This document shows, piece after piece, positions 1-13,731 of a stretch of 64,000 bases of DNA (within the stretch, counting starts at the first letter, position 1; each line of letters begins with the position of its first letter). Origin of the DNA: Holacanthus passer (taxonomy: Eukaryota > Chordata > Actinopteri > Pomacanthidae); NCBI GenBank assembly GCA_025331565.1, contig JAFREQ010000043.1, positions 4,411,001-4,475,000 on the forward strand, written 5' to 3'. The position numbers were made by a program, and so were the translations under genes. The notes beneath the pieces are model-generated. The model did no database searches and was not told the origin of the DNA. It saw only the letters and a list, made by a program, of their open reading frames with translations.

Positions 1-1547
1 TAAACAGTGATGTAATTAGAAATTAAATGTTGCCCAGGTGCATGGATTTTCATTTCCATTCCAGCCACCAGGAGACAAAGTAATAAAACACAAGGGTTCA
101 TTTTTAAACATTAACAAAAGTACATTTTCTTTTCATGCAAAGGTCTTGAGAAAAATAATAATAATCCTGTTTAATTCCTCCATCATGCTGTTTTCACAGG
201 GGCTGGTAGAGGTAAGCTTATTAAGATTAAATCAATTCAAAATTAAACAAACAACAATAGCAAAAGCTCAACTGCAGCTACTCTAAAGACTCAGTAAACC
301 AAACTTGCACCCCAATTCCAAGCCCACGGTGCATCCCACCTCTCTCCCAAGTTAATACAGTGATAAAACAACTCCAAATTTCTAAAAGATAATGATTCTG
401 TTTCCTTTTCACTAACTCCTCTGCACATACTGTGGACCTCCATTCTAGTTATCATCAAAGCTTATTAGCCTTACAACGCAAACTCCTACAAGATAGCAAC
501 TTTTTATAATCTAATAATCCCTCCTCTTTCTTCATCTAGCCTCACTTTGAAGTAGATTCTGGTTCTTCATTGAGAACGTTGATGATGCGCATGTTATTTT
601 ATTACCTGTTAGCTTTTCTAGACACAAACAAACAAACAAGCAAAAAAACAGCTGGGTTTGATTATTAATTACCCCTGCCAATTAGTGGAGACATCTTATG
701 ATGTGACAGTAGTTGATTAATTCACTTTAGTTCTGACAAATTTCTTCAAGTGACTGTTTGTGCATTAGAAACTTGGTGAGGCAATGTTTCATACATGGCG
801 ACAAACTTGTAGTAGGCTAAAAACTAGCAGCTGTTGTGCTTAGCTCAAATTTTTCATCCATTTTTAATAACATCCTCCTCTTATCTCGACTTGCAAATTT
901 TATTTTTCATGCTTGCCTAAGCTAAGCATATTGTACTGATCTCAACAACTTCAAACCTTTTGATGATGGGCACTCAATCTCACTTAGTCTATCTAGTGCC
1001 TAATAAATCTAAACGAGGCCAATCATCTTTGCAATATTTCATCCAAGCAGCTAATGATGCTTTCAAGTATACATTTATACAGTAATTTCTTTAAAAAGTA
1101 ACTTTCTGCAAAGTAAAAAAACAGACTCAAAAGTAAAAATAACTCTACATGGTCATTAAAACTTAAGTTCAAAGAAGAATATTTTAAATTAGAAGATATT
1201 CTAGCTTTGCTCCAAAGCTGATTGCAACAGTTCTTAAACTTAAATGACTGAATATTCTTACTATTTATGTGTTATAAATATAAATACAAACATTAAAAAT
1301 TCTAAAAACTATTTGAGGTTACTATCATCACAAATTCCTATTTAGTTATCATGGTTTATCTTAACCAACGGCAACCTAGTTTAGATGTTTGAATCCATCT
1401 TGCAAAATGTATTCTAACCCATTCATGTCATGATGGTGCCGAGCTTTTGTAAAATTTAGGTTAATGTTTTTCATATAACCTATTCAAAATTAAATCTAAA
1501 AAATAATTGAAAAATATAAAATAAGTGACAGATGTTTTTTTCCTCAC

Positions 1548-4500
1548 CAACACAGTTGTTGATGAGTTGGAGGGAGCTGGCATTGGTCAAGGTCTGCAGC
1601 AGCAGGACACACACTCTGTCTCTGATGGTAATGGCCAAGGACTGCACCGTCAAGCCCCCAGCTGTCCCCAACAGCTTGATCCACACATACAAGACCGAAG
1701 CCTTCAGTGCTTCATCTGGGTAAAGCAAGGACGAGCACAGGTGCTCCAGCATAGGCACTGGAGGACAGGAGACAAATGAGGAGACATAAACAAACAGAGC
1801 ATATAGATGGAATAAAAGAATCTGTGCGGATCATGTGTGGAGCTGAGCCTGTGCAAGCAACGACAATGACAGAGCAACATTGGAGGAAAAGTTGCCATGA
1901 GAAGAAAAGGACTGCAGATGGCTGTTGGGGAGAGAGTGCAGCATAATGGCAGGCGGAAGTGAGTGAGCAAAAAAAAGAAATACATAGGGATAGGATAGGA
2001 GTCTAAGAGACACCGAGGTACACTGTCTTCAGGGAAAAAAGAAAGAGAGAGGACCAAGAGACACTTATGGAGAAAGTGATGGTGTAAAGGAAAAAGATAA
2101 GAAGAGAACAATAGAGGTAGAAAGGTTGATGAAAGAGAGATGGTGAGAGAGTATAAGACGAGGTAGGACAGCCATACACAGACTGATAATCTAAAGAACA
2201 GAGGGGGAAAGAAAAAAAGTACGATCGGAGATTGGATTAATTTACAGAGGGCCTTAATACAAGTTGTTACTTGAAGAATTAATTATAACATAAAAGCTTT
2301 TTCACCTACGCATAAACATAATTAAATAAAAACATAAAAAGTATTAAACTTACTGTGATATAGTCAACAAGGTCAACAATTTCAACAACAATTGTCAACA
2401 ATTTTGTATCTCAAAAATGGTCAAGCACATCTAGGACCCTGATTCAAAAAAAGTTGGGACACTGTGTAAAACCTAAATAAAACAGAATGTGATCTTTTGC
2501 AAATCCTTTTGGACATATACTCAATTGAAAACAGTACAAAGACAATATATTTATTTCACCTCATCAACTTCATTGATTTTTGTAAATATATGCTTATTCT
2601 GAAATTGATGCCGGCAACACATTACACAGTAAACACAGTTCCTTTGCAAATGAATTGCATTTTGTTTTTATTGATTTTACTTTTTTTTTAATCAGGGTTG
2701 TTGATATATTGAATGAAAGCCGGAGTAGGAAAACAATGTGTATGTATTGAAAGAACTGATTCTCAAACACCATCTACCATAGCTCAGTGAACAAATGTCA
2801 ACTTTCTGCCCATGAACAGATCCACAAAATCAGATCAGGTCAAATGATTGACCAACAGTAAAAGAAGAAGTTTAAGTATAGACCTACAGTGGCACACTAC
2901 AATTAAATCCATGGATGAATATGCTGGTACAGTGAGGGGGGATTAATTAATGACAGCTATAATAACCACACTACTGCAATAATGCGGATATAACCACATT
3001 ATTAAGCAAAAGCTATGAAAAATAAGGGCACAAATGATGTAAGGTGAGACACAGACAGAGAGAGATAAAAGTGGCTCGAGAGAAGGAAGAGAAGCACATA
3101 AAAGAGCGACTTTGAGAACAGACGAATAAACAGTGTTTAAGTGCTGGGCAGCCCTTGAGGTGGAAGGAGACAGAGGAAGAGAGAGTCAGCAAGTGTAGAA
3201 GTGAGAGACAAAGATAAAGAGATGACAAAGTAGGAGAGCCAAGACCAAGCCCAGCTTTTCTGTGAAGCAGATCAAAACCCATGTGTGCCAGGAGAGGCTC
3301 CCAGACATGTTTGATTAAACCGAAATATATGAGGCGGCCGAGATGAGAGCCAGGCGAAAAGAGAGAGAAGGCAAGAGCGTTAAAGGGGGGGGGGGAATAA
3401 GACCTCCACAGAGGATGGAAATGGAAGGAGCACAACATAAAAGTGGTAAAAGGACGGGTGAAAAATAAAAGCCTTGCTGTTATTTAACAACACATTTTCT
3501 GAGGCATGCACACAAACACAGACACACACACACACAAAGAACTGAAACAAAAAAGATTAAACATTTTTCCTTTGCTGTCTTTGACGGAGAAAAAAGGTTA
3601 ATTTCCGTTTGCCTTGTTTACCGTTTTGCTGCCCCACTGTGATGCTGTGCACTCTGAACTACTGCTCTGTTCGTTTTGTGATCTGCTTTCAACAGTGTTT
3701 CTCTGTTGTTTTGCACTCTTTGCTTCACCCTGCTTAACTAAACCTTTTTTGGCTTTTTAGACCTTCCGCTTCCAATGTTTCCCACATATGACCGAGCAAA
3801 ATAAATCCTCCCCAAGCCAAAAGTATTTTTCTCTGTATTTTAGTATGCATATCTTCTTCTTCTTTCAAATTTCTGCATAGAAATAAAGTTGAAAGTGCAG
3901 ACTGATAAGCCAAAAGAGTGAATTAATGTGCAGTCTTATTAGAGACACTATGTCCTTAATCACTTAACTGTTGAATTGTAGACTTCTAATCATCTCAACC
4001 TGTGAGAAACACGGCAGCCTGTACCATTGTCCTTTGCCTCCCTTATCCCCCTTGTTATCTTTGTCTGCCTTCCTCTTTCTGTATCTCATTAATGCTTCAT
4101 CTTCCCTCCCTGCTCCCTCATTTTTTTCTGTAGCCACTCTTCAGTTAGGACCTAAGGGAGTAGGACACCAGCAATGCAGAAATGACAGAGGGAGGGGGGG
4201 AAAGAGAGAAAGAGAGAATAAAAGACAGATCCAGACAGAGAAAAGCGAATGGGTGAGAAAAACAGTTAATCAGTTAGACAGGCAGGCAGACAGCGAGTCA
4301 GAGAGAGAGCAAAATGTGTCTGGGTGCTCTGGGCTCCTGTTGTCATTGCCTCGCTGTTGTCGTTAGTCCAAACAGCCCCACAGAGACTCGTTGAGTGACA
4401 GGACACAGACAGGCACACACAGTCAATAGTGGCAGCCCGCATCTTGCATCAGCATCGCAACAACCCGCCACTACCTGCGGCTGCTCAGGGGAGCTTGTAA

Positions 4501-7500
4501 AACTCACAAAAACACATGGGAGGTGGACACACGTAGCATAACAAAATAACTACGACGCCTGCTTATTTGGCATAAGGTTCGCATTCGCTCTGTGAGGACA
4601 AGCACTCGGGCACGACACACACATCAACACACACATCAACACACATTCACTTGAAGTTGATTAACAGTGCACATTAACCCGAGTGGTGTTATGGTTCAGT
4701 GGGTAGACAGACATCATACAGGTGGTTGTAGCAGAGATTAAATCAGCTCAGTGTGTGAGAGGTGTGGTGCTGGTGCATTATCATTTTGCCTCACTAACAC
4801 TGCAGAAGTCTACATAGATATATAAATATAAATACATCCATATATGCGGGATTTCAGGTGAAAGGTTGGATGAACTTGTATTTTGTAACTTTTGTAGCTT
4901 CTTTTATTTTCAGCAAGTGCCGGCGTGGGATTGGCTATGCAGATAGAATTTTAAGTGTGGACAGAGCGCAGTTATCTCAATGCAGCTGGAGTGTAATTGA
5001 AAAGGTCATAACAGCAAGTGAGATTGAATTGAGAAGGTTCAGGGGAAAGGCTATGAAAAATACAATTTTGGGACTTTTCTTGCCCATTTCTCAGAAGCAG
5101 AAGGTGTGGAATGGGCTTCGGCATGGGGAAGACTATTTCAAAAATGGACACAGAAGAACTATTTCTATGCATTAGGCATATAATTGAAAATGTCAAAAAA
5201 GGCTGCCATAATTGAATTGAGGATATCCCTGAAAATTAAATATTCCTTCTTATTCTTCTCTTCCATTCAAGGTGAACAATTTTAATATATTTCTGGATGT
5301 CAGCTTCCAAGCTGAATCGTTCCTGAGTTGCTTTATTTTTAAAGCCAATTTTTTGGATGGCACAGTGAACATAGCAATCTGAAATCTGACCTGATCCTAC
5401 CTCACTTGCATTTGACCCAAACCAGCCTGAGTCAAAGTTTTCTCTATTTGTTTGTGATCTGTGATTTTGGGCTTTATAAATAAAATATATTTGACTTGAC
5501 ATCTTGCTCAAGGACACACAGCAGGGTAATGGTAGCTTGAGTTCAAGCACAGTAAATAACACATCACCTTTTTGTGAAGTATTAAGGACCTTAACTAGGC
5601 AGACTGAATTGCTGACATTTCCAAATGCATTAGCTGTTTTTTTAACCAGCAGCTTTTGTTGCAGCCTTACTGATATCAACTGTAAGTGCTACTAATGACC
5701 ACAAAAAATGAAAAACACATGATAACACACTGCTGTTGTCCTTTATACACTAGCGCCTGCATAACTGTGAGCTTTGATTGAGTTGTCTGTTGCAGTGTCT
5801 CACCATACTGAGTCACCAGACTATGGGCCACGTCGGGGACTGCTTCCAATAGGCTCCCCAAGAAGTTGAACGAGGCCTGGAAACCCTTCACACTGAGCTG
5901 CACACTCAGCTGCACAGGGCATACACAAAATAACAATCAATAACAGCTGATATAGAACAATATAAAGTAACAAATGAGCATGACACAGGCACATTTTCAA
6001 AAGCCAAAGCCCTACACCTACACTGTGCTTATATGTTATGTGGGATTTTCAAAATCACCTTACAGTGGCAGACTTCCACAATGATATGTATGATTTTCTT
6101 TTTACATTATGTTGGAAACAAATCCCATTACAATACTGCAACTTACGCTCCAGATCCTTTTCCACATTAACTGGAGAGACATGCCTGTAATTGATTCTTT
6201 TTCAGGACTCAACAGAAAACAAACCTGCTTCTTTTTCCAGTACTCAGTCGGGTCACATCAACAATCTGTATTCTCAACAGAGGGTTCGTTAAATACATTT
6301 CCTTTGAAAATTTGTAATCAGGCCCTATTCTAGGAACATAAATAAGACCTGTCTGCACTTCTACATGGTGTTATACATCTCTGTCATCATCAGTATACAC
6401 AGCTTTACTATTTTCTACCTGCGGCGTGGGCTGCTGAATGAAGCTTTTCCACTCCTGCCTCCCCCAGAGGGGACACAACAGGAGCAAGAGGGAGACAAGC
6501 ACACTGTCTGTTTGCTAAACAACCCTTGGAGGACACATTGTTGGTTACACAAGTGCTGCTAAATATTTTAAGATGTTGAGCAGGTTCCTGTGCCTGCATG
6601 TGTAGATGAGCAGGTGTTTTCTCTATATGTCTGTAAATGTGTGTCTCACCTGTTTGTGTATCTCATCCAAAACAAAGCGAAGTGACAGCTCACTCTGAAG
6701 CTCTAAAAGCAGCTGAACCAGCACTGACACACAGAAACACACAGAAAGGCATGCGTGTACACAGCCGTGCATGTGAAACAAAAAACACAGAGAGGCATTC
6801 ATTAAATAAATATCACTGTCAAGCAGTTTCCCACTTTTCTCACTTTCAGCAATTGTTAGAAAGAGAAAAACAAAACAACAGTTCAAAGAATTAATTAATT
6901 CACTCTATATAGATGATGGATGCAAAGTCATATCTTTTTAAATTCTTTGTTACGTTTCAAGATTTTGTTCAATCAATTATTATCTTGTGTGTTGTGCCTT
7001 TGGGATCCTTGGACTAGTTCTCATGTCATTATATGCTACCTACAGTCCATATTGCTTATTAACATAACATCTGATGTAGCCATAAGGACAATATGCAGGT
7101 ATACCTCTCAGCTAAAACCAAAGCTGCCATTAAGTTGGCAGCTTTACATGACTGCTTAGCTGATGTTGGAAAAGTTCTGGAAGATTCTTGCCTTTCTTTC
7201 TCCTCACACACACACAGACATTATGCCTGCATTATTTATAGGGCTCAAATGAGCTTCAAAATGTCTTCATCACACATTCGCTGTGCAAAGAGCAAAAGCA
7301 GTGTCAAATTTTAAGCACTCTGCTAACTATTACAGCAAAGTGGTCCCTGAGGCATTTTAAGACAGCTACCATAAAAATCAGTCTGTCATTTGCACTTAGC
7401 AAAACACTTTTGCATTTTGAGAGACTTAGCCACAGTGAGACAAATCTGACTGTGCGCTAAAAACTGCTAGTTCGCTGAGAGGCCACCATTCAGGCAAGAC

Positions 7501-10500
7501 ACAGGAGAATCTGCATATAGCTCACCTGAACTAATCAATGACTACAAAGAGAAAAGGTAGTGCAGCGAAAGGATATCAACACGTGAAATTAGGTAAAAAA
7601 ATGTTACATTTAGAAACTGGTATGTGGAGTCAATGTAATGTGTCACCTTAGTAACCAGCAGTGACCATTATCAAGCAATGAGAGTTGGTGTGTACGTGTC
7701 TTTGACAAGATGGGTGACTCATAGCCTGTGTGTGTGCGCACTCTCACAGTCTTCATTATAACAGCTATACAAAAAAGTCTGTGTCTATATTTGTACGTAA
7801 TGTGAGCAGGGTGTGTGTGAGTGTGTACAAATGAATGTGTGTTTGTGGGTGTCCATGGATGTGTGCTCACACGTTTGTACTTCTATACTTGAGAGGACTC
7901 TCATTGACATAATGCATTCCCTAGTACCTTACCCCATCCTTAACCATCACAACTAAATGCCTAAGCCAAACCCATTACCCTAACCCCAACCTAATTCTAA
8001 CACTAACCCTTAAAACCTTAAAGTCTGAACCCTCTAACAGCCCTTTGAAGGTCTGTATGAAAGTGAGGACGGGCCAAAATGTCCTCACTTTGCTAAAATG
8101 TCCTCACTCCCAAGGTCGAAAACTCAAATTGGATCTCAGAAAGAGAGATGTACTAGTACACACATGCACACACACATAATACCCAAACCACAAAGTCACA
8201 TCTCTTCACCTTGGTCAACCTTTTCCAGAGTGTCCGGGTCCTCCACTGTGTGAAGCATCCCTAGGGACAGAACAGCAATGACAGGCTAGGTTTAAAAAGC
8301 ATACTTCACAATCCCACTGCAATCGACAGCGGGCTGGCAGTGGTTTAATAAGAAAAACAAAGCTAGAAAATGAATAATCACACATGAAAAAAGGATAAAC
8401 TAGGTTAAGACGGCAGCTTAACAAAATGGAAGATACAAGTTTCAAAGACATTACATGGGGATTCGTGTTGTTGAATGTTGAGGTCTTATCAGTGTGACAG
8501 TCACAAATGTTGCATCTGCTGTATCTTGGATTAGTTTTGCTCGATTTCCAAAACAGATGGCAGCCAAAAAAAGCCATGTCATGAAGCAAGTGTGGAAGAA
8601 ATGCTACTATTTCTATCTGTAAATACTACCCTACAAGCATGTAAAAAGGGACAATGTGTAGTGCGGGAGAGGATATATTCTACATTGGATTATGCTCTCA
8701 TCTGCACATGGTGAAGCACAGTTCAGCAGACCATCCCACAAGCACTGTAATGGCTCTTTTAATGTCTTGTCAGACTGGTCAGAGCTTTTACCGCCTTACC
8801 AGTTCGCCACATATCCTGTCATTGCACTAATTTGATTAGAGCTCAAACAGCGTAGGCCCTAATACTTCATGCTGCAATAACCTCATGAAATTTATACAGT
8901 GAGAGGGAAGTATCAGTAATAACCTCTGATGATGTGGTGCCATAAAAACACCCTGTGGTATAATTACAGCAGTGAAAGAGTATAAGAAGTGTATATAGTA
9001 ACTCACCAGTGCTTTTTACCCGCCATCCTCATAACACCTCCTATAGCAGACTCTGAAATTCATTATGGCGAGGATAATGTACTCGCCCTGGCAGTAAAGT
9101 ATTAACCACAATACATGGCTAATAAAGCTACTGTCCCTGTAGATAAGCATGATCTCACAGGGTCACTGGCTTCATTAAGGGACTGAATATTGATGACTTT
9201 ATATGTATCCAAGAAAAATGGATGAGTGCTGTACCAATTCAGTGCCAGCTTAAAGATTCTCATCAATCATTGTATGTTATCTGATCTGTTGTTGACAATT
9301 CCAGTTTTTATATGGAGAATTTGTCTGCCTAAGCTATCAGCAAAGTATAAAACTACATATCAAACAAGCACAAAGAACGACAGTCAGGCTACCTGTACCT
9401 TTTCAGATTATGTTTCCTGTAATTCAGATTTTTAGGCAGATTCCTTTTAGATGAAAAGTACCAATAGCTTATATTTTGTGGCAATGCTCTATCACTGTGT
9501 CTTACCTCTTTCAAACCAAAAACGTGTATTGTCCCAGAAATTGATTTTTGATAGGATAGAAAAGGATCTGAAATAATATCTGGACAGTCAGAAACAAAAT
9601 TGTCTGCTTGACTTGGCTTGCACAACCCATGTTAATAGTTTTTAGAGTGCCAATTCGTTAAATAATTAAACTATGCAATGATAACACAATTTCCCATTAG
9701 ATCCAATCTAGCTGTCATGAAAAAGGAACATCATTTATATAAACAGAACAAATTGTAATGCCCAGCACTTAATGAAGGCCCACATATCTGTCCAGTTCAT
9801 CAGTCAATAAATGTATTGGTTTAATTCTTCCACAGATGGCGAGAGTGTGCCTTGATTATGCCTATAATCAGAAAGAAAAGCAGTGAAGAACGGGGCAACT
9901 CTATTATCTATGTGACCCTTTTTTAGTTTTTAATATAACTATATTCTTTTGAATATTGTGAATGTTTCTGTATCTTCCTGCTCAGGAGATGTGATAAAAT
10001 CTGTTGTCTGGGTTGTTCAGTCTGACCTTGCAGAAAAGTAGAGATGTGACTGCAGCACTAGCACGACTGTGAACTGACCCAGTGGAGATTAGCTTCAAGG
10101 AGGAGGCGGTTTCAGTACTGTTCAGTACGATGGTCAATATCAATTGGAGGATCGGTGCACTGCTCAGTCAGTGACCTTCCAAACATGTACCTAAAGTATG
10201 ACTTATCTAGTATGACCTATCTAACTTAAACAGAGAGAGAAGAGTGAGAGATGAAAGTCCAGTGCTTCCTAATCATTCTTGCTAGTCCTTCCTTCACATC
10301 CAAATCTCCTGCTATATGCACTCTCACCCAGTAGAGAAGCCATAAAACGCAGAGAGACTCTGTGGTCCTGCTGGAGAAGGTCTCTCAAGGCCCCCGGAGA
10401 ACACTTCAGCACCAAACTGATACCAGACAAGACAAAAGACTTCCTTACTGTCTGTACAGCAGAGACAGAGGGAGGGAGAGAGACATACTGGAGGGTTAAA

Positions 10501-11112
10501 AAAAAAGCCTGTGCATCAAAGGAAATCAGTATGATAATGCATTATCCATAAATATTTTCTGCTCAATCCTGAAATAAAAACTAAAACAGGAAATGGTGGA
10601 GGATTACACACACTCACAACTTTACTAACACCATCCAATCAAATAGTGAAGTGATTCATTTTGGTAGGAGGAAAGTTTCACATTCAAATAAAACACTACT
10701 GCCACAGAAAATCATACCAGCATTTCCAAAATATTTTTTCACATTAGAAAAAAATCACAAATAGATGTTTCATCAGCATGAAACAGAGTTAAACAATACT
10801 GAGGTGCTTAATCCTAAAAAAACTAAACTAAAACAGGAAATGGAAGATTACACACAGCCATAACTTCACACACACCATCCAGTCAATTAATGTGAAGTGA
10901 TTCATTTTAGGGGGGGAAAGGCTTCATATTTAAATAAGCTAATAAGACGTTTATCATATATTCCTCACCGAGACATCGCCACTCTCAGTCATTTCAATGA
11001 AACAGGCCACACAGAGCAGCAGCCCGCCGCCCTCCGCAGGCCCCAGCCGGCCGCTCCACCGGGGGTCATGCCTGAAGTGGATCTGCTCATAAACAATATC
11101 TCTGCTCGTCAT
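1548..11112 (-). CDS. Minus-strand multi-exon gene, 5' part, possible MEI1
   Basis: Six minus-strand exons can be supported by splice sites and frame. The start exon is 11112-10969 (48 codons beginning MTSRDIVYEQIHFRHDPRW, ending at a GTGAGG donor). Then come 10416-10328, 8260-8210, 6723-6650, 5909-5804 and 1757-1548 (70 codons). Each has an AG acceptor and a GTGAG-type donor on the minus strand. The translated pieces are Leu-rich and helical (for example LLQQDHRVSLRFMASLLG and FNFLGSLLEAVPDVAHSL), as in HEAT/armadillo-like scaffold proteins. I did not recover every intervening exon, and the gene runs off the left edge. The best guess is the meiotic double-strand-break protein MEI1, from length, helical repeats and remembered synteny; this is not proven. 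The coordinates mark the outer limits of the exons seen, not one continuous reading frame. Confidence 0.45.
1758..5803. other. Intron or intergenic DNA without recognised exons
   Basis: Apart from the transposon end at 2437-2640, this stretch holds purine-rich low-complexity DNA (about 1,960-2,230 and 3,040-3,430), a poly-G run near 3387, a short CA repeat near 3521 and AT-rich DNA. Long open frames here lack splice context or conserved motifs. It is probably one or more introns of the minus-strand gene; undetected short exons are possible. Confidence 0.4.
2437..2640. repeat. Terminal part of a Tc1-like DNA transposon family
   Basis: The segment begins with CAAAAAAAGTTGGGACACTG and continues into a run with AACAGAATGTGAT, TTTGCAAATC and, about 150 bases later, GATGCCGGCAACACA. 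The same order of words occurs in reverse orientation at the end of the transposase-bearing relic near 37,060-37,236, and again near 26,926. It is read as the end of a non-autonomous or deleted member of the same family. Confidence 0.55.
7863..8145. repeat. Dispersed repeat with a CCTAACCC-like core and GTCCTCACTTTGC tail
   Basis: The segment has a cytosine-rich core of degenerate TAACCC-type words (about 7,960-8,010), then GTGAGGACGGGCCAAAATG followed twice by TGTCCTCACT. This composition is familiar from dispersed fish repeats, but I cannot name the family. It lies within an intron of the minus-strand gene, left of the first four exons. Confidence 0.4.
10969..11112 (-). CDS. First coding exon of the minus-strand helical-repeat gene
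   Basis: The exon is 144 bases and gives exactly 48 codons from the ATG (plus-strand positions 11112-11110) to a GTGAGG donor. The stretch is GC-rich compared with its AT-rich surroundings, as expected for a first coding exon near a promoter. The encoded segment contains HDPRW followed by GGGLLLCVACFIEM. The upstream plus-strand side (11,113 onward) is AT-rich and shows no clear CpG island. Confidence 0.5.
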
Positions 11113-13480
11113 TTTGGTTGTTCCAGCTGTTGAAATAGAATTTAAAAAAACTTATCAGATAATTTGGCAGCTCAGGCACGTGAGTAAAGAAGCTGGTTAT
11201 TATAGAGCCTGGATAATTATAACATTGATGCTAGCTAATTAGCAACTTTGGTCCTCAAAACAAAGACAGTTGTAGTCTACGTTTTTTTTTAAACGTTTTA
11301 AAAATAAAATAGAAAAATATAAATACCTAAGTATTGATAACGCTTTCACATGAAATACATGTATTCAATCAAAAAACTAACTGTTAACGTTTAGTTAAAA
11401 AGTAATATAGCAGTCGGTAGCTTTTAGCTTCAGGGTGTAAAGCGCATTTCCCCCTTTTTTCCTCAAAACTTTATTGAACAATAAGCAACGTCGGAAGTAC
11501 AAAGTATAAATGCAAAATATTACAAAAGTGCCGATAGTAATTTTTAAAAATTATATTATAAAAGTGTTTATGAGATTACGAATCAAATTATAATTAAATA
11601 AAAAATATATATTTAATTTATTATTTTAATCAATTTTTTTTTCGTCACAAGTATTTCTGAAAATATTTTTAAGTCTTGCATTTACTTTTTGTTGCTTCTA
11701 AGAGCAAGAAGTGAGCGATCAAAAAAGATTATGGTTGGGTAAAATAAGATAAGAAACTTATTTTAAATTCTAGTTGCTCAGTATTCATAGCATTAAATAC
11801 TATCCTGAAGGGTAGTGAGAGACATTACTGGCACTGAAGGCATTAGGCTTTAAATCACTCAACATTTCCAAATTGTTATTTCACATTATCGCAGCATATA
11901 GAGCAGGTGTTATCCATATCATATTAGATCCCACATTTGTTCTCATGGGTTTGTTTCTCCCATTACTTATACAGGAATGCTATCAAACATCTAAGTTTAT
12001 CAAAAGTCTCTACAGTTCAAGGGTAGGCTGATACCTTATTTTTGAGCAAAAGGCATATGATTATCTTCAAAATTATGTATCAGCCTCAATTTATCCTCCA
12101 AGGAATGTCATTGCTGAATAATATGCAGTGAGTGTATGGTGGGATGCATGAGTGTGCTTTGCAGTATCATTTAGCATTGAAGGCCACAATTTGGTTATCG
12201 CCATGACAACAAAAGCCTCTCTGCAACTGAGCAGCCATCGGATGATAGGAGTGTGGGGGCGAGTGTCAGCCACTACCAATGTGTCAGTTTATGATCTCTC
12301 TCTCCTTCTCCTTAAACAGAGTTCACAGCACATCAAAGTAGTGTATGACATAAAGTGTGGCCTGCTCAGCACTGCCTCAATGTGTGTGTGTGCGTGTGTG
12401 TGCTTCTGTGCGACGCTGTGCATGAGTGTGTGCAGCAGGCTTATCTCTCAAAGTTTCTCAGTGTGCAATGTGCGTTGCAAACGTAAGTCTAAGTGTACTA
12501 TGATAGGACTATGCGTGTGCAGGAAGTGGTCAAAGCCTTTTTTTGGCTGACTAAAAAGAGTAGCAGACGTATGACGAGAAGGTGGAAAATATTTGTTTCT
12601 AACGTCTCTGTTTGTGCTTATACAGGAGCTAAATCCATCAGCCTTCAGAGGTTTATTAGAGTGAAACGACAGCAAAAGAGACAGAGAGCCCCTCTCAGTG
12701 CTCTGGTGGGAGCCCATGCATATCTGTCAACTTTATTTGACAACTATAGACAATTCTTCAGGGGCCAATAAAGCACAGAGACAAATGGATTCAGCTGCTG
12801 TCCAAGCATAAGTGGAGACTTAACATGCAAACATTTTTCACTTCACCACTTGCCCTTTGCTTCTCTCTCATTGGGCTTGATATACTATTAAAGCACTTCC
12901 TGTGTATAACCCCCACAAACACACAAAGACCAGTCTGTAGTGTGGAACAATTAAGCCGTAATAGATTAAGAAAGATTGTGCTCCGTTTATTCCACCAGTT
13001 AGATACATACATAAAGCAGCAATCACTGTAGGGGTCGAGCTGCCCTAAATATAGCTTTATACCTTTTTCCAGACACCAACCCACACTTAGTCTCACCATC
13101 GCTCTGCTCACACTGTTGCGGCACATTGTTTCCAGTGACAACAATATTCACAGGTCACATAGAAGCAACAGCATCTTTCAAAGAAGGTAATGATAAGAAG
13201 AGAAATAGGCTTCTACCTCTAGAAGCTTGTATAGAGTGACTCCAATGGAGACTCAAGAACATAGTCCAACTCAGTCCAAGTGTAACTAGAAATACTAAAT
13301 ATCCTATGCATTTCAAAAGGGTATATCAAGTATGTAAACAATACTATGTCTATAAAATCCATTACATTATTATTATTGTTGTTGTTGTTGTTGTTTTTGT
13401 TGTTGTTATTACAAACCATACTCAGGGCTACCATGTTACTAGACACCATTACTTTTAGTTATTTAAAAAAAAACCTTTTT
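11113..13480. other. AT-rich intergenic DNA, no gene recognised
   Basis: The interval lies between the minus-strand gene start and the putative ankfn1-like 5' region. It contains long A/T runs (11,280-11,700), a GT-rich tract near 12,380-12,440 and a TTG trinucleotide run at 13,376-13,408. Open frames of 60-130 codons occur on both strands but have biased composition and no conserved motif. I see nothing that supports a gene. Confidence 0.5.
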
Positions 13481-13499
13481 GTTTCTGAGGAATTCAATG

Positions 13500-13731
13500 A
13501 AATAAAGTAGGAAGAGGGCGGAACGAGGAAGACGTGTGCGTGTGTGTGTGTGTGTGGGTGTGTGTTTGGAGAAGCGGCAGTCTCTCACTCGGGCGTGTGA
13601 CGTTCAGGTGCGCTTCTGCGTCAGAGGTAAAATGAAACTCCTGAAGTCGGCACGCTGGATTTAAACAATAAAACATGTGGAAACACCAGTGAAGCTTTGG
13701 GGAAAAGTTAAAGTGAAAGTGTCGACTTACG
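13500..13731 (+). promoter_or_regulatory. Candidate promoter and noncoding first exon of the ankfn1-like gene
   Basis: This stretch is richer in CG dinucleotides than anything around it (13,520-13,650). It includes a GT repeat (13,535-13,565), a TGACGTT CRE-like word near 13,599, and ends at a good donor (G|GTAAGA, GT at 13,732). No open frame leads to the donor. Its orientation and position 2.3 kb upstream of the ATG at 16,015 fit an untranslated first exon. This is inference only: no transcript evidence, and the ATG exon could have its own start site. Confidence 0.3.

Noticed and set aside
1704..2111. Minus-strand open frame of 135 codons
   Set aside because: It is low-complexity Ser/Leu/His/Phe translation of a purine-rich plus strand and overlaps a spliced exon in another frame.
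3013..3438. Minus-strand open frame of 141 codons
   Set aside because: It translates a GA-rich tract, has no conserved motif and lies within what is probably an intron.
13370..13410. Poly-Asn coding possibility on the minus strand
   Set aside because: It is a TTG/TTA microsatellite; the open frame exists only because of the repeat.
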